From Inquilinus limosus DSM 16000 (GTDB taxonomy: Bacteria > Pseudomonadota > Alphaproteobacteria > DSM-16000 > Inquilinaceae): a stretch of 64,000 nucleotides of DNA. How positions within the stretch are numbered: the first letter of the stretch is position 1; each line of letters begins with the position of its first letter. This document shows positions 45,580 through 54,732 of the stretch, piece after piece. The notes beneath the pieces are model-generated. The model made no database searches. It had not been told where the DNA came from and was given only the letters and a program-made list of their open reading frames with translations. Location of the stretch: NCBI RefSeq assembly GCF_000423185.1, contig NZ_AUHM01000006.1, forward strand, positions 248,001-312,000. Reading direction: 5' to 3'. Made by a program: the position numbers and the translations under genes.

Positions 45580-47138
45580 CCGGGCGCTTCGTCGACTGGC
45601 CGCTGAAGGCGAAGGGCATCGTCGTCGTCGCCGTGCCGCTGGCGCTGCTGCTCGGCGCGCTGGCCTTCGTCTTCCTGGCCGACCGGCAGAGCACCGTCGC
45701 CGAGGACCAGGTGCGGCTGACGCTCGCGATCCAGTCCGACATCCAGGAGATCCACGCCCAGATCGCCGAGGCGGCGACCGGCGTGCGCGGCTATCTGCTG
45801 ACCGGGCAGGAGTCCTTCCTGGCGCCCTATGACCGAGCACAGGCCGGGCTGCCGGTGGTGATCGAGCGGATGGGGCAACGCCTCGCCGACCCCGAGCAGA
45901 GGGACCGGATGCAGCGCATCCGGGCGATGGTCGCGACCAAGCTGGCCAGCCTGGCGGAGCTGCGGCGGGCCGCGGCGGCCGATCCCGCGAACCCGCAGGC
46001 GCTGACGGTGGCGCTGACCGAGAGCAAGCAGGATCTCGACGTGCTGCGGGCCGAGATCGACGCGATGTCGAGGCGCGAGGCGGGGCTGCTGGCCTCGCGC
46101 ACCGAGGCGGCGGAGCGGATCCGCGCGCTGTCCCGCGCGCTCCTGGTCGTGGCGGGGCTGCTGGGCCTCAGCGGCGCCATCGCCGCCGTCGGCCTGTTCT
46201 CGACCGGCATCGTCCGCCGCGTCCAGGCCCTGGAAGGCATGGCCCATCGCTTGGCGCGCGGCGAGAAGGTCGAGGCGCCGGACCCGGCGGGGGACGAGAT
46301 CGGCCATCTCGAACAGACGCTGCACGAGGCGAGCATCCTGCTGCGGCAGCGCGAGGCCGAGCTGCGCGAGAGCGAGCGCAACCTGGTCGCCGCCCGCGAG
46401 GAGGCGCTGCAGGCCAGCCGGGCCAAGAGCGAGTTCCTGTCGCGCATGAGCCACGAGCTGCGCACGCCGCTGAACTCCATCCTCGGCTTCGCCCAGCTGC
46501 TGGAGCTGGACCTGAAGGACGAGGAGGCGCGCGAGAACGTGGCGCAGATCCTGCGCGCCGGGCGGCACCTCCTGAGCCTGATCGGCGACGTGCTGGACCT
46601 GGCCCGGATCGAGGCGGGACGCATGGACCTGGCGGCCGAGCCGCTGCCGGCCGCGGAGGTCCTGGCCGAGGCGGCGGCGCTGGCCGCGCCGCTGGGCCAG
46701 CCGCGCGGCATCGCGATCGAGGCCGCGGCGCCGGAGGACAGCGGTCTCCCGGTCCTGGCGGACCGGCGCCGGCTGCTGCAGGTGCTGCTCAACCTCCTGT
46801 CCAACGCGGTCAAGTACAACCGCGACGGCGGACACGTCGTTCTGGAGCATCGGCCGGCGGATGCGGGGCGGATCCGAATCACCATCCGCGACACCGGGCC
46901 CGGCATCCCGCCGGACCGCGCGGCGCGCCTGTTCGCGGCGTTCGACCGGCTGGGCGCCGACAGGTCGGCGGCCGAAGGCTCGGGGCTGGGCCTCGCCCTG
47001 TCGCGGCAGCTCGCCGAGGCGATGGGAGGCCGGCTGACCCACGAGAACCTGGCGGAAGGCGGCTCGGCCTTCCATCTTGATTTGCCGCGGCCGGACGGCC
47101 AGTTGGAGGCAGTGCCGACGAGTCAGGGGGGCCGATGA
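45576..47138 (+). CDS. CHASE3-domain hybrid-type sensor histidine kinase
   Basis: 520 residues. A first transmembrane helix at about residues 10-30 precedes a periplasmic CHASE3 domain ('[20 protein letters not shown]'), then a second helix near 187-210, a HAMP region, a HisKA box '[20 protein letters not shown]' near residue 290, and HATPase_c motifs '[14 protein letters not shown]', 'DTGPGIP' and 'GSGLGLALS'. There is no receiver in this chain, but the next gene encodes a lone receiver and probably forms the missing part of the phosphorelay. Confidence 0.92.
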   Translation: MTGRFVDWPLKAKGIVVVAVPLALLLGALAFVFLADRQSTVAEDQVRLTLAIQSDIQEIHAQIAEAATGVRGYLLTGQESFLAPYDRAQAGLPVVIERMGQRLADPEQRDRMQRIRAMVATKLASLAELRRAAAADPANPQALTVALTESKQDLDVLRAEIDAMSRREAGLLASRTEAAERIRALSRALLVVAGLLGLSGAIAAVGLFSTGIVRRVQALEGMAHRLARGEKVEAPDPAGDEIGHLEQTLHEASILLRQREAELRESERNLVAAREEALQASRAKSEFLSRMSHELRTPLNSILGFAQLLELDLKDEEARENVAQILRAGRHLLSLIGDVLDLARIEAGRMDLAAEPLPAAEVLAEAAALAAPLGQPRGIAIEAAAPEDSGLPVLADRRRLLQVLLNLLSNAVKYNRDGGHVVLEHRPADAGRIRITIRDTGPGIPPDRAARLFAAFDRLGADRSAAEGSGLGLALSRQLAEAMGGRLTHENLAEGGSAFHLDLPRPDGQLEAVPTSQGGR

Positions 47139-47148
47139 CGAGGGGGCC

Positions 47149-47613
47149 ATGCCATCCACCGACCTGATGCGCCAGTCGACCATCCTGATCGTGGACGACG
47201 AGCCGGCCAATGTCGTGCTGCTGGAGCGGCTGTTGAAGCGCGAGGGCTTCACCCGGCTGCTGGCCACCACCGATCCGCGCCGGGCCCTGCCGCTGTTCCA
47301 GGAGCACCCGGTCGATCTGGTGCTGCTCGACCTGATGATGCCGGAGCTCGACGGCTACGCCCTGCTCGAGACCTTCTCCCGCCTGATCCCGGCCCGGACC
47401 TATCTGCCGATCCTGGTGCTGACCGCGGACGCCACCCTGGCCGCGCGGCGCCGCGCCCTCTCGCTCGGGGCCAAGGACTTCCTGACCAAGCCTTTCGACG
47501 CGGTCGAGGCGGTGCTGCGGATCTTCAACCTGCTCGAGACCAGGATCCTGACGCTCGAGCTGGCGCGGCACGGCCTGCCGCGCCCGGAGACAGAGCGGCC
47601 GCTGTTCGAGTGA
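47149..47613 (+). CDS. Receiver-only response regulator
   Basis: 154 residues from the ATG at 47149; GAGGGGG lies close upstream. It contains one receiver domain with '[12 protein letters not shown]', D in '[13 protein letters not shown]' and K in '[12 protein letters not shown]'. The sequence resembles the receiver half of RpfG/HD-GYP regulators, yet no output domain follows: the chain ends about 20 residues after the receiver. A shuttle or CheY/DivK-like role is likely, downstream of the CHASE3 kinase. Confidence 0.88.
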   Translation: MPSTDLMRQSTILIVDDEPANVVLLERLLKREGFTRLLATTDPRRALPLFQEHPVDLVLLDLMMPELDGYALLETFSRLIPARTYLPILVLTADATLAARRRALSLGAKDFLTKPFDAVEAVLRIFNLLETRILTLELARHGLPRPETERPLFE

Positions 47614-47668
47614 GACGGCCGGCCGATCAACCGAAAACCTCCATCCACCACAATCCGAAGGACCTCCC

Positions 47669-48436
47669 GTGGACTTCTCCTGGATCTCCGACCCGACTGC
47701 CCTGGCCGCCCTGGCGACCCTCGTCGTCATGGAGATCGTTCTGGGCATCGACAACCTGATCTTCATCTCGATCCTGACCAACAAGCTGCCGGAGCATCAG
47801 CAGAACAGCGCGAGGCGGATCGGCATCGGGCTGGCGCTGTTCCTCCGGCTGGCCCTGCTGGGCACCGTGTCGATCATCGTCCAGCTCACCGAGCCGGTGT
47901 TCGAGGTCCTCGGCCACCCGTTCTCCTGGCGCGACCTGATCCTGATCGGCGGCGGCCTGTTCCTGGTGTGGAAGGCGACCAAGGAGATCCACCACAACGT
48001 CGATCCGACCCCGGCCGACGACGTCTTCGGCACCACCAAGGCGACGCTCGGCTTCGGGGCCGCCATCGGGCAGATCCTGATGCTCGACCTCGTCTTCTCG
48101 CTCGACAGCATCATCACGGCGGTCGGCATGACCGACCATATCGCGATCATGGTGATCGCGGTGATCGCCGCGGTGTCGGTGATGCTGCTGGCCGCGAACC
48201 CGCTGGCGCGCTTCATCCACGCCAACCCGACGGTGGTGATGCTGGCGCTCGGCTTCCTCCTGATGATCGGCATGACGCTGATCGCCGAGGGCTTCGGCGC
48301 GCATGTGCCGAAGGGCTATGTCTACGCCGCCATGGCGTTCTCGGCCCTGATCGAGCTGCTGAACATGTTCTCCCGCCGGGCCGCGCGGCGCCGCGCGAAG
48401 CCGGCGGAGGCCGCCTCGCAGACGCGGTCGGAGTAG
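47669..48436 (+). CDS. TerC-family integral membrane protein
   Basis: 255 residues, about seven transmembrane helices. The family motif '[15 protein letters not shown]' (residues 23-37) and the matching '[16 protein letters not shown]' in the second half carry the conserved membrane aspartates that fit metal, probably Mn2+, export in TerC/MntX relatives. The basic C-terminal tail is short. No ter operon is near, so tellurite resistance should not be assumed. GGACCT before the ATG is a weak ribosome binding site; the gene probably has its own promoter. Confidence 0.9.
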   Translation: MDFSWISDPTALAALATLVVMEIVLGIDNLIFISILTNKLPEHQQNSARRIGIGLALFLRLALLGTVSIIVQLTEPVFEVLGHPFSWRDLILIGGGLFLVWKATKEIHHNVDPTPADDVFGTTKATLGFGAAIGQILMLDLVFSLDSIITAVGMTDHIAIMVIAVIAAVSVMLLAANPLARFIHANPTVVMLALGFLLMIGMTLIAEGFGAHVPKGYVYAAMAFSALIELLNMFSRRAARRRAKPAEAASQTRSE

Positions 48437-48520
48437 CCGGCCGGGGACGCCCGCCACGCGCGGGCGCGCAGATCCCTTCCCCTTCCGGCAAGGGAGGGAA
48501 GGCTGCGTCGGCGTCGGTTC

Positions 48521-48609
48521 GTAGGTTGGGTTCGCGGCACGCGAACCCAACAGGATCGGAGCCGCAAGAGCGGCGGGATGTTGGGTTCGCCACGGCGAAC
48601 CCAACCTAC
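48521..48609. repeat. Dispersed palindromic repeat (GTAGGTTGGGTTCGC type)
   Basis: GTAGGTTGGGTTCGC (48521-48535) recurs as its exact complement at 48595-48609. Inside are GCGAACCCAAC (48541-48551) and GTTGGGTTCGC (48580-48590). The element can thus fold as one long hairpin or two adjacent hairpins. This core is a widely scattered intergenic repeat in Proteobacteria. It lies between convergent genes and may also end transcription from both sides. Confidence 0.8.
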
Positions 48610-48610
48610 G

Positions 48611-49213
48611 TCATCCGGTGTCCGGTGCCCTGGGCCGGCGGCTGCGGGCGGGATGGGATCGGGACGGATCCGCAGGCGGATCGGCGAGTGCCGCGCCGTC
48701 CGGCGGCCGGATCTCGAAATCCTCCAGCACCTCATCCGCCAGCTCGAGCCAGCGCCCCGCCTCCGCCGGCAGCCCGAACGTCCGGCACAGCCGGGCCACG
48801 GCCACCTCCGCCGGGTACAGCTCGACGATCTCCGCCAGCTCCGGCCGCTCCAGCCGCTCGACCGCCTCGGCGCTGCGGCGGCAGGCCTCCTCGGTGCTCT
48901 CGGCCGCCTCATCGACCGCCGCGACCACGGCCTGCCGCAACCGCTGCCGGTGCCAGGTCCCGACCTGCACCATGGCCGCGGCCCGGCGCTGCTCCTCGGC
49001 CTGCCGGGCGAAGCTGTCCTCCAAGAGCACGGTCAGCCGCACCGCGCGGGCGGCGGTGGCGAATCTCTGGCAGTAGTCGACGCCCGGCTGCGGCGCCTCG
49101 ACCGCTTCCGTGCGGGTGGCCTCGGCCACCTCCACGCCCATTTCGGCCAGCCGGGCCAGCATGCGCAGATGCCGTGCCGCCCGCTCCTCCGCGGAAGCGG
49201 CGGCCGGGTCCAT
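48611..49213 (-). CDS. Hypothetical alpha-helical protein
   Basis: 200 residues from the ATG at 49213 ('MDPAAASAEERAARHLRMLA'). In-frame ATGs at 49252 and 49294 would lengthen it, but the added stretch is low in G+C and unlike the rest. The protein is helical and alanine/glutamate/arginine rich, with no signal peptide. A region near residues 30-120 shows heptad-like spacing. The tail after about residue 165 is proline- and arginine-rich and probably disordered. Similar proteins are annotated as hypothetical in alphaproteobacteria, as far as I recall. No function can be given. Confidence 0.65.
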   Translation of the reverse strand: MDPAAASAEERAARHLRMLARLAEMGVEVAEATRTEAVEAPQPGVDYCQRFATAARAVRLTVLLEDSFARQAEEQRRAAAMVQVGTWHRQRLRQAVVAAVDEAAESTEEACRRSAEAVERLERPELAEIVELYPAEVAVARLCRTFGLPAEAGRWLELADEVLEDFEIRPPDGAALADPPADPSRSHPARSRRPRAPDTG

Positions 49214-49684
49214 GCCCTGATTGGTCTGCGCCTTCTTTATGGAACATATCATGAACAAAGATCGCCAGTTAACGATAGTGCACATCGTGTTCACTCGTGC
49301 CTGTGCAGCTCACCCTGCTAGCGGGCGGGGAGAGCGGTCGAATCCGCTCCTGTCCAGCGACTATGCGGCGAGACGCTCCTTGGGACTGTCGTGCCGCTTC
49401 GCTTCGTGGTCATCGTTCCGCATCCGGACCGGAATAATCTGAACAGTTCGAACGTTCCTTTGTACGTGCGACAGATGCGACCTTCTTGCGGTTGAGATCG
49501 ATGCGAAGATCTTCTATTGCAGGTCCCGTTATGATTGTCGTCGCGTGTAAATCATTAGCGATGATTTTAACGAAAACATCGTCGATCTCGGGCATGTTGC
49601 CCGATCGGCGGAGCCCGGCGCCTGCCGGGCCGTGGGGAGGACGCGATCTCTGTCCGTTTCCGCCAAAGGATCCCCGGTCCCGTG
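49214..49684. other. AT-richer intergenic region, divergent promoters
   Basis: This 470-bp gap is the longest in the window and has clearly lower G+C than its flanks. It contains GTTCGAAC near 49446 and a perfect inverted repeat AAATCAT/ATGATTT (49549-49555 and 49561-49567). Short open frames exist on both strands (for example 49410-49595 minus, 61 codons) without ribosome binding sites or codon bias, so I do not call genes. It probably holds the promoters of the hypothetical gene and of the OmpR-type regulator. Confidence 0.6.
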
Positions 49685-50437
49685 ATGATCGATGCCAGCC
49701 CCCTGCACTCCGCCAGCCCGTTGCGTTCCGACCGGGTGCTCGTGGTCGAGGACGACCCCGGGACCCGGTCCCTGATCGTGCGGATCCTGCGCGAGAACGG
49801 CCTGCACGCCACCGGGGTCGGCAACGGCCGTGAGATGTGGGCATCGATCGAGACGGCGCCGGTCGACCTGCTGATCCTCGACGTGATGCTGCCGGGCGTG
49901 GACGGGCTCGACCTCTGCCGCGCGTTCAGGGCCCGGAGCCCGGTGCCGATCATCATGGTCAGCGCCCGCGGCGAGGAGATGGACCGGGTGGTCGGGCTCG
50001 AGGTCGGGGCGGACGACTACATCAGCAAGCCCTTCGGCCGGCGCGAGCTGCTGGCGCGGGTGCGCGCGGCCCTGCGGCGGGGCGCGGCGCTGGACCCGTT
50101 CCCCGGGCGCTCCGCCCGCGAGGTGCTGCGCTTCGCCGGATGGGTCCTCGATCGCCGACGGCGCCGGCTGACCGATCCCGGCGGGGCCGAGGTCGAACTG
50201 TCCGGCGCGGAGCACGACCTGCTGGTCAGCTTCCTCGAGCATCCGCAGCGCGTGATCGGGCGCGAGCGGCTGCTGGAATTGTCGCGCTCCCGCCTCGGCA
50301 GCGCGTCCGACCGCAGCGTCGACGTGCTGGTCAGCCGGCTGCGCCGCAAGCTGGGATCGGGCGGATCGGAAGGCGGCCTGATCCGCACGATCCGCGGCGT
50401 CGGCTACATGTTCACCGCGGATGTGGAGCATCGGTGA
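49685..50437 (+). CDS. OmpR/PhoB-family response regulator
   Basis: 250 residues from the ATG at 49685 (a GTG directly before it is an alternative). The receiver has 'VLVVEDDPGTRSLIV', D in 'LLILDVMLPGVDGLDL' and K in 'YISKPFGRRELL'. The C-terminal winged helix has 'LLVSFLEHPQRVIGRERLLE' and 'VDVLVSRLRRKLG', ending 'IRTIRGVGYMF', the usual OmpR finish. It overlaps the kinase gene by 4 bp, forming a classical pair. Confidence 0.93.
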   Translation: MIDASPLHSASPLRSDRVLVVEDDPGTRSLIVRILRENGLHATGVGNGREMWASIETAPVDLLILDVMLPGVDGLDLCRAFRARSPVPIIMVSARGEEMDRVVGLEVGADDYISKPFGRRELLARVRAALRRGAALDPFPGRSAREVLRFAGWVLDRRRRRLTDPGGAEVELSGAEHDLLVSFLEHPQRVIGRERLLELSRSRLGSASDRSVDVLVSRLRRKLGSGGSEGGLIRTIRGVGYMFTADVEHR

Positions 50438-51756
50438 TCCGCCGCGTCGTCTGGCCGCGCGGCCTGCTGGGCCGCGTCACCCTGGTGGTCCTGTCCGCGG
50501 TGCTGCTGCAGTTCATCGGCACCTCGGTGCTGCAGGAGCTGGCGGAGCGCTACAAGGCCGGCAACGTCCACGCCGACCATCTGGCCGAGCGGCTGGCCAT
50601 CGCCGACCGGGCGCTGGCCAGCGTGCCGCCGGACCAGCGGCCGCGGCTGGCGCAGGCCCTCTCCACCGATGACCTCACCCTGAGCTGGTCGGACCGGCCG
50701 GGCGGTGCTGGAGGCGGGACCGCATCGCCCTGGCTGCGGGATCTCGAAGCGCGCCTGGCGAAGTGGAATCCGGGCCTGGTGGGGCGGGAGCTCACCGCAG
50801 CTCTCGGAGACGGGGAGAGGGAGCCGCGTCGCGTGCGAGGAGAACTGCGCCTCGCCGACGGCTCCGTGCTCGGCTTCGACGTGACCCGGCTGCGGCACGG
50901 CCTGCCCGATCTCCTGCGCAACCTTCTGTCCACCGCGCTGCTGGCCGGCTGCCTGCTGATCGCGGCGCCGCTCCTGGTCCGCGCGCTGGGGGCGCCGCTG
51001 CGCGACCTGGTTCGGGCGGCGGATGCGATCGGCCGCGGCCGGCCGGTGCCGGTCGCGGTGGAAGGACCGATGGAGGTCCGCCGGCTGGCGCGCGCCCTCA
51101 ACGCCATGCAGGGCCGGCTGGCCCGACTGATCGCCGACCAGACCCAGGCCCTCGCCGCCGTGTCGCACGACCTGCGCACGCCGATCGGCCGGCTGCGCCT
51201 GCGCACCGACCTGCTGGAGGACCGTCCGCTCCAGGCCGAGATGCAGGCCGATCTCGACGAGATGGAGGCGATGGTCGGCTCGGTGCTGGCCTATCTCAAG
51301 GGCGACGTCGACCCGGAGCCGCCGCGCCCCGTCGACCTCGTCGCGCTGCTGACCACGCTGACCGACGCCGCGGCCGATGCCGGGCAGGATGTCGCCTATG
51401 ACGGCCCGCCGCGGGCCGTGGTCCACGCCCGGCCGCTGATGCTGAAGCGCGCCTTCGCCAACCTGATCGACAATGCGGTGACATACGGCGGCTCGGCCCG
51501 GGTCTCGCTGCAGTGCAGCGAGACCGCGGTGACGGTCGCCATCGCCGATGACGGGCCGGGCATCCCCGAGGCCGAGCTGGACCGGGTGCGCGAGCCCTTC
51601 CGCCGGGTCGAAGGATCGCGCAACCGCGCCACCGGCGGCGTCGGACTCGGCCTGGCGATTGCGGTCCAGGCCGTGGAGCGCGAGGGCGGCCGCCTGTCCC
51701 TGATCAATCGACCGGGAGGAGGCTTGACGGCCGAAGTGATCCTGCCCCGGCGCTGA
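50434..51756 (+). CDS. EnvZ-like membrane sensor histidine kinase
   Basis: 440 residues from the GTG at 50434 that overlaps the regulator stop (GTGA). A first transmembrane helix near residues 10-30, a periplasmic loop of about 125 residues, a second helix near 163-183, then HAMP, HisKA 'AAVSHDLRTPIGRLRLRTD' near residue 245 and HATPase_c ('NLIDNAVTYG', 'DDGPGIPE', 'GGVGLGLAI'). The layout is that of EnvZ-type kinases. The sensed signal is not known; the carbonic anhydrase and SulP transporter genes lie downstream and could be targets. Confidence 0.92.
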   Translation: MIRRVVWPRGLLGRVTLVVLSAVLLQFIGTSVLQELAERYKAGNVHADHLAERLAIADRALASVPPDQRPRLAQALSTDDLTLSWSDRPGGAGGGTASPWLRDLEARLAKWNPGLVGRELTAALGDGEREPRRVRGELRLADGSVLGFDVTRLRHGLPDLLRNLLSTALLAGCLLIAAPLLVRALGAPLRDLVRAADAIGRGRPVPVAVEGPMEVRRLARALNAMQGRLARLIADQTQALAAVSHDLRTPIGRLRLRTDLLEDRPLQAEMQADLDEMEAMVGSVLAYLKGDVDPEPPRPVDLVALLTTLTDAAADAGQDVAYDGPPRAVVHARPLMLKRAFANLIDNAVTYGGSARVSLQCSETAVTVAIADDGPGIPEAELDRVREPFRRVEGSRNRATGGVGLGLAIAVQAVEREGGRLSLINRPGGGLTAEVILPRR

Positions 51757-51846
51757 AACACTTTGTCACAATCCATTCGCACATGCGAAAGGTAGGATTC
51801 CCATCCTCTCCGGCGTGACGTCTCGCTCACGCACAGGAGGCCAAGG

Positions 51847-52521
51847 ATGGACGACCTCTTCCACGGGATGGCGCGGTTCCGCGCCGAAGTCTTCCCGAGC
51901 CAGCAGCCGCTCTACCAGAAGCTCGCGACCGACGGCCAGCAGCCCCAGGCGCTGGTGATCTCCTGCGCCGATTCCCGGGTGGTGCCGGAGCTGATCACGC
52001 AGAGCGGCCCAGGTCAGATCTTCGTCTGCCGCAACGCCGGCAACATCGTGCCGCCCTTCTCCCAGGCCAATGGCGGCGTGTCCTCGGCGATCGAATACGC
52101 GGTGGTGGCGCTCGGCGTCCGCGACATCGTGGTCTGCGGCCATTCCGACTGCGGCGCGATGAAGGGGTTGCTGCACCCCGAGGCGCTGCAGGACATGCCG
52201 AACGTCGCCGCCTGGCTGCGGCACAGCCACGCCGCCCACCGGGTGGTGTGCGAGGCCTATCCGCCGGGCCGCAGCGAGCGCGAGGTGCTGCGCTCGGTCT
52301 CGCTCGAGAACGTGGTGGCGCAGCTGAACCACCTGCGCACGCATCCTTCGGTCGCGGCGAAGATCGCCCGCGGCCAGCTGCGCCTGCACGGCTGGTTCTT
52401 CGAGCTCGAATCCGGCGACGTCCTCGCCTATGACGGCGCCGCCGGCCGCTTCGGCCGGGTCGACGGCGCCGGCAGCCTGCCGGTCGCCCTGCCGTCGATG
52501 CCGCGCCTGGCCGCGGAGTAG
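51847..52521 (+). CDS. Beta-class carbonic anhydrase
   Basis: 224 residues. Zinc ligands C40, H99 and C102 are in 'SCADSRVVPE' and 'CGHSDCGAMKG', and the D42-R44 dyad is present, so the active site is complete. The enzyme interconverts CO2 and bicarbonate in the cytoplasm. AGGAGG precedes the ATG by 7 bp. It is followed after 5 bp by a SulP-family transporter gene, a pairing known for bicarbonate uptake systems. Confidence 0.93.
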   Translation: MDDLFHGMARFRAEVFPSQQPLYQKLATDGQQPQALVISCADSRVVPELITQSGPGQIFVCRNAGNIVPPFSQANGGVSSAIEYAVVALGVRDIVVCGHSDCGAMKGLLHPEALQDMPNVAAWLRHSHAAHRVVCEAYPPGRSEREVLRSVSLENVVAQLNHLRTHPSVAAKIARGQLRLHGWFFELESGDVLAYDGAAGRFGRVDGAGSLPVALPSMPRLAAE

Positions 52522-52526
52522 CCGCC

Positions 52527-54053
52527 ATGACGCGCTTCCTCCCGACCGCGCTGGCGCGCGACCTGCCGGCCTCCATCGTCGTGTTCCTGGTCGCCCTGCC
52601 GCTGTGCATGGGCATCGCCGTCGCCTCCGGCGTGCCGGCGGAGAAGGGGCTGATGACCGGCATCATCGGCGGCATCGTCGTCGGCCTGCTGGCCGGCTCG
52701 CCGCTCCAGGTCAGCGGCCCGGCCGCCGGCCTCGCCGTGATCGTCTTCCAGCTGGTGCAGGATTTCGGCCTCGCGATGCTGGGCCCGATCCTGGTTCTGG
52801 CCGGGCTGCTGCAGCTCGGCGCCGGGCTGCTGCGCCTGGGCCGGTGGTTCCGCGCCATCTCGCCCGCGGTGGTGCACGGCATGCTGGCCGGCATCGGCGT
52901 GCTGATCGTGGCGGCGCAGGTCCACGTCCTGTTCGGCCGGTCGCCGCTGCCGGACGGGCTGCAGAATCTGGCGGCAATCCCGGCGGCCCTCGCCGGCCTC
53001 GTGCCGCTGCAATGGTCGTCCGGCTCGGCCGCGGTGCTGGCCGGCGGCGCGACCATCCTGGCGATGGTGCTGTGGGAGAAGCTGCGGCCCCGGTCGATGC
53101 GCCTCGTCCCGGGCGCGCTGGTCGGCGTCGCCGCCGGGACGATCCTGGCCGTGGCCCTGGCGCTGCCGGTCCAGCGCGTGGAGGTGCCGGACGCGATCCT
53201 CGCCAGCATCTCGGTCCCCACCATGGCCGACCTGTCGCGGCTGGGGGAGACCGGGATCCTGCTCGCCGCGCTGGTCATCGCCGTGATCGCCAGCGCCGAG
53301 ACGCTGCTGTCGGCCGCGGCGGTCGACCGGATGCATGACGGCGCTCGCACCAACTACGACCGTGAGCTCTCCGCCCAGGGCGTCGGCAACCTGCTCTGCG
53401 GCCTGGCCGGCGCCCTGCCGATGACCGGCGTGATCGTGCGCAGCTCGGCCAATGTCCAGGCCGGGGCGCGGACGCGCTGGTCGACCATCCTGCATGGCTT
53501 TTGGCTGCTCGCCGCCGTGGCCCTGATGCCCTGGCTGCTGCGCGAGGTGCCGATGGCGTCGCTCGCCGGCGTGCTGGTGGTCACCGGCTGGCGGCTGGTC
53601 AGCCTCAAGCATGTCCGCGAGCTCCTGCACCGGCACGGCGTGCTGCCGGCGGCGATCTGGGCCGCGACGGTCGTGATGGTGGTGGCGACCGATCTCCTGA
53701 CCGGCGTCCTGGTCGGGCTGGGCCTGTCGCTGCTTGAGGTGGTGCCGCATCTCCGGCGCCTGCCGCTGCGCATCGGGCGCCGGGACCTGCCGTCCGGCGA
53801 GACCGAGCTGCGGCTGGAGGGCGCCGCCACCTTCCTGCAGCTTCCGGTGCTGCTGCGCACGCTGGAGGCGCTGCCGGCGGGCGCGACCGTGCGGGTCGAT
53901 GCCGGCCGGCTGGCCCATATCGACCACACCAGCATGGAGACCATCGCCGACTGGGCGGAACGCTGGACGGCCTCGGGCGCGCGGGTCGAACTGCACGAGC
54001 CGTCGGCCCAGCCGCACGGCCAGCGGCTGGCCGCGGCGCTGGGAACCCCGTGA
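52527..54053 (+). CDS. SulP-family anion transporter with STAS domain
   Basis: 508 residues. The membrane part (residues 1-400) has 10-12 hydrophobic segments with the SulP signature 'GIAVASGVPAEKGLMTGIIG' and 'LQVSGPAAGLAVIVF'. The C-terminal 100 residues form a STAS domain ('AATFLQLPVLLRTLEALPAG', 'DHTSMETIADWAERW'). SulP proteins carry sulfate, bicarbonate or dicarboxylates. Tight linkage to carbonic anhydrase favours bicarbonate, by inference. Confidence 0.9.
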   Translation: MTRFLPTALARDLPASIVVFLVALPLCMGIAVASGVPAEKGLMTGIIGGIVVGLLAGSPLQVSGPAAGLAVIVFQLVQDFGLAMLGPILVLAGLLQLGAGLLRLGRWFRAISPAVVHGMLAGIGVLIVAAQVHVLFGRSPLPDGLQNLAAIPAALAGLVPLQWSSGSAAVLAGGATILAMVLWEKLRPRSMRLVPGALVGVAAGTILAVALALPVQRVEVPDAILASISVPTMADLSRLGETGILLAALVIAVIASAETLLSAAAVDRMHDGARTNYDRELSAQGVGNLLCGLAGALPMTGVIVRSSANVQAGARTRWSTILHGFWLLAAVALMPWLLREVPMASLAGVLVVTGWRLVSLKHVRELLHRHGVLPAAIWAATVVMVVATDLLTGVLVGLGLSLLEVVPHLRRLPLRIGRRDLPSGETELRLEGAATFLQLPVLLRTLEALPAGATVRVDAGRLAHIDHTSMETIADWAERWTASGARVELHEPSAQPHGQRLAAALGTP

Positions 54054-54061
54054 CGGATGCG

Positions 54062-54092
54062 AAGGCGCCGCGGCAGGATCCCGCGGCGCCTT
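54062..54092. terminator. Bidirectional hairpin terminator
   Basis: AAGGCGCCGCGG (54062-54073) pairs with CCGCGGCGCCTT (54081-54092) around a 7-nt loop, followed by T on both strands. It separates the convergent SulP and receiver genes. Confidence 0.75.
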
Positions 54093-54099
54093 TGCGGCG

Positions 54100-54468
54100 T
54101 CACCGCCGCTCGATCAGGTCCTTCAGGCCGCGCGTGATCTGCTGCTGCAGGATCGGCTTGGTCCATACCGGGCGGCCCCGGTGCAGCAGCTCGATCTCCG
54201 CTTCCGATTTGGCGGTGACGAAGGCGAAGGGGATGTTGCGCTCATCGAGCACATCGGCGGCGGCGTAGACCTCGGTGCGGCCGAGGCCGATATCCAGGAG
54301 CGCCGCGTCCAACTGCTCCGAGCTGGCGATCCGGACCGCCTCGCGCAGCGTGCCGACGGGCCCGACCACCTCGAGCCCGGCGGACCGGACGATATCTTCC
54401 AGCATGGCGGCGATCCAGGTGTCGTCCTCGACGATGAGAACCCGGGGCGGCGGCACATGGCCTTCCAT
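54100..54468 (-). CDS. Receiver-only response regulator
   Basis: 122 residues from the ATG at 54468, which has GGAGGTGAG directly upstream. One receiver domain with 'VLIVEDDTWIAAMLED', D in 'AALLDIGLGRTEVY' and K in 'TKPILQQQIT'. There is no output domain. The sequence resembles the single-domain receivers that act in alphaproteobacterial general stress or cell-cycle phosphorelays. No kinase gene is adjacent. Confidence 0.88.
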   Translation of the reverse strand: MEGHVPPPRVLIVEDDTWIAAMLEDIVRSAGLEVVGPVGTLREAVRIASSEQLDAALLDIGLGRTEVYAAADVLDERNIPFAFVTAKSEAEIELLHRGRPVWTKPILQQQITRGLKDLIERR

Positions 54469-54732
54469 CTCACCTCCTTGCCCTGCGGCCTTCCGGCGCG
54501 CCGCGCCGACATGGGCCTTGGGACCAGAATCGACGAAGACAGAAAGTCGTGTCGAGCCCGCCCGGCCAAGTTCCCGCCGATCCCTCCCATCGGGGGCAAG
54601 ACACCTCAATCAGCCCGTCTCTGTCTCTACATACGGTGCTATTGATATTAACCTGACGATGTCGGCATTTGTCCCAATGGCCGGCTCACAATTGAGCCGA
54701 GCCTTCCGGATCGCCGATCTGCGACTGTTGTT

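Noticed and set aside
47669-48436. Tellurite resistance determinant
   Set aside because: TerC homologs are widespread metal-homeostasis membrane proteins; no other ter genes are present.
49410-49595. 61-codon minus-strand frame in the AT-richer gap
   Set aside because: No ribosome binding site, atypical codon use and an inverted repeat inside it; kept only as a remark on the region.
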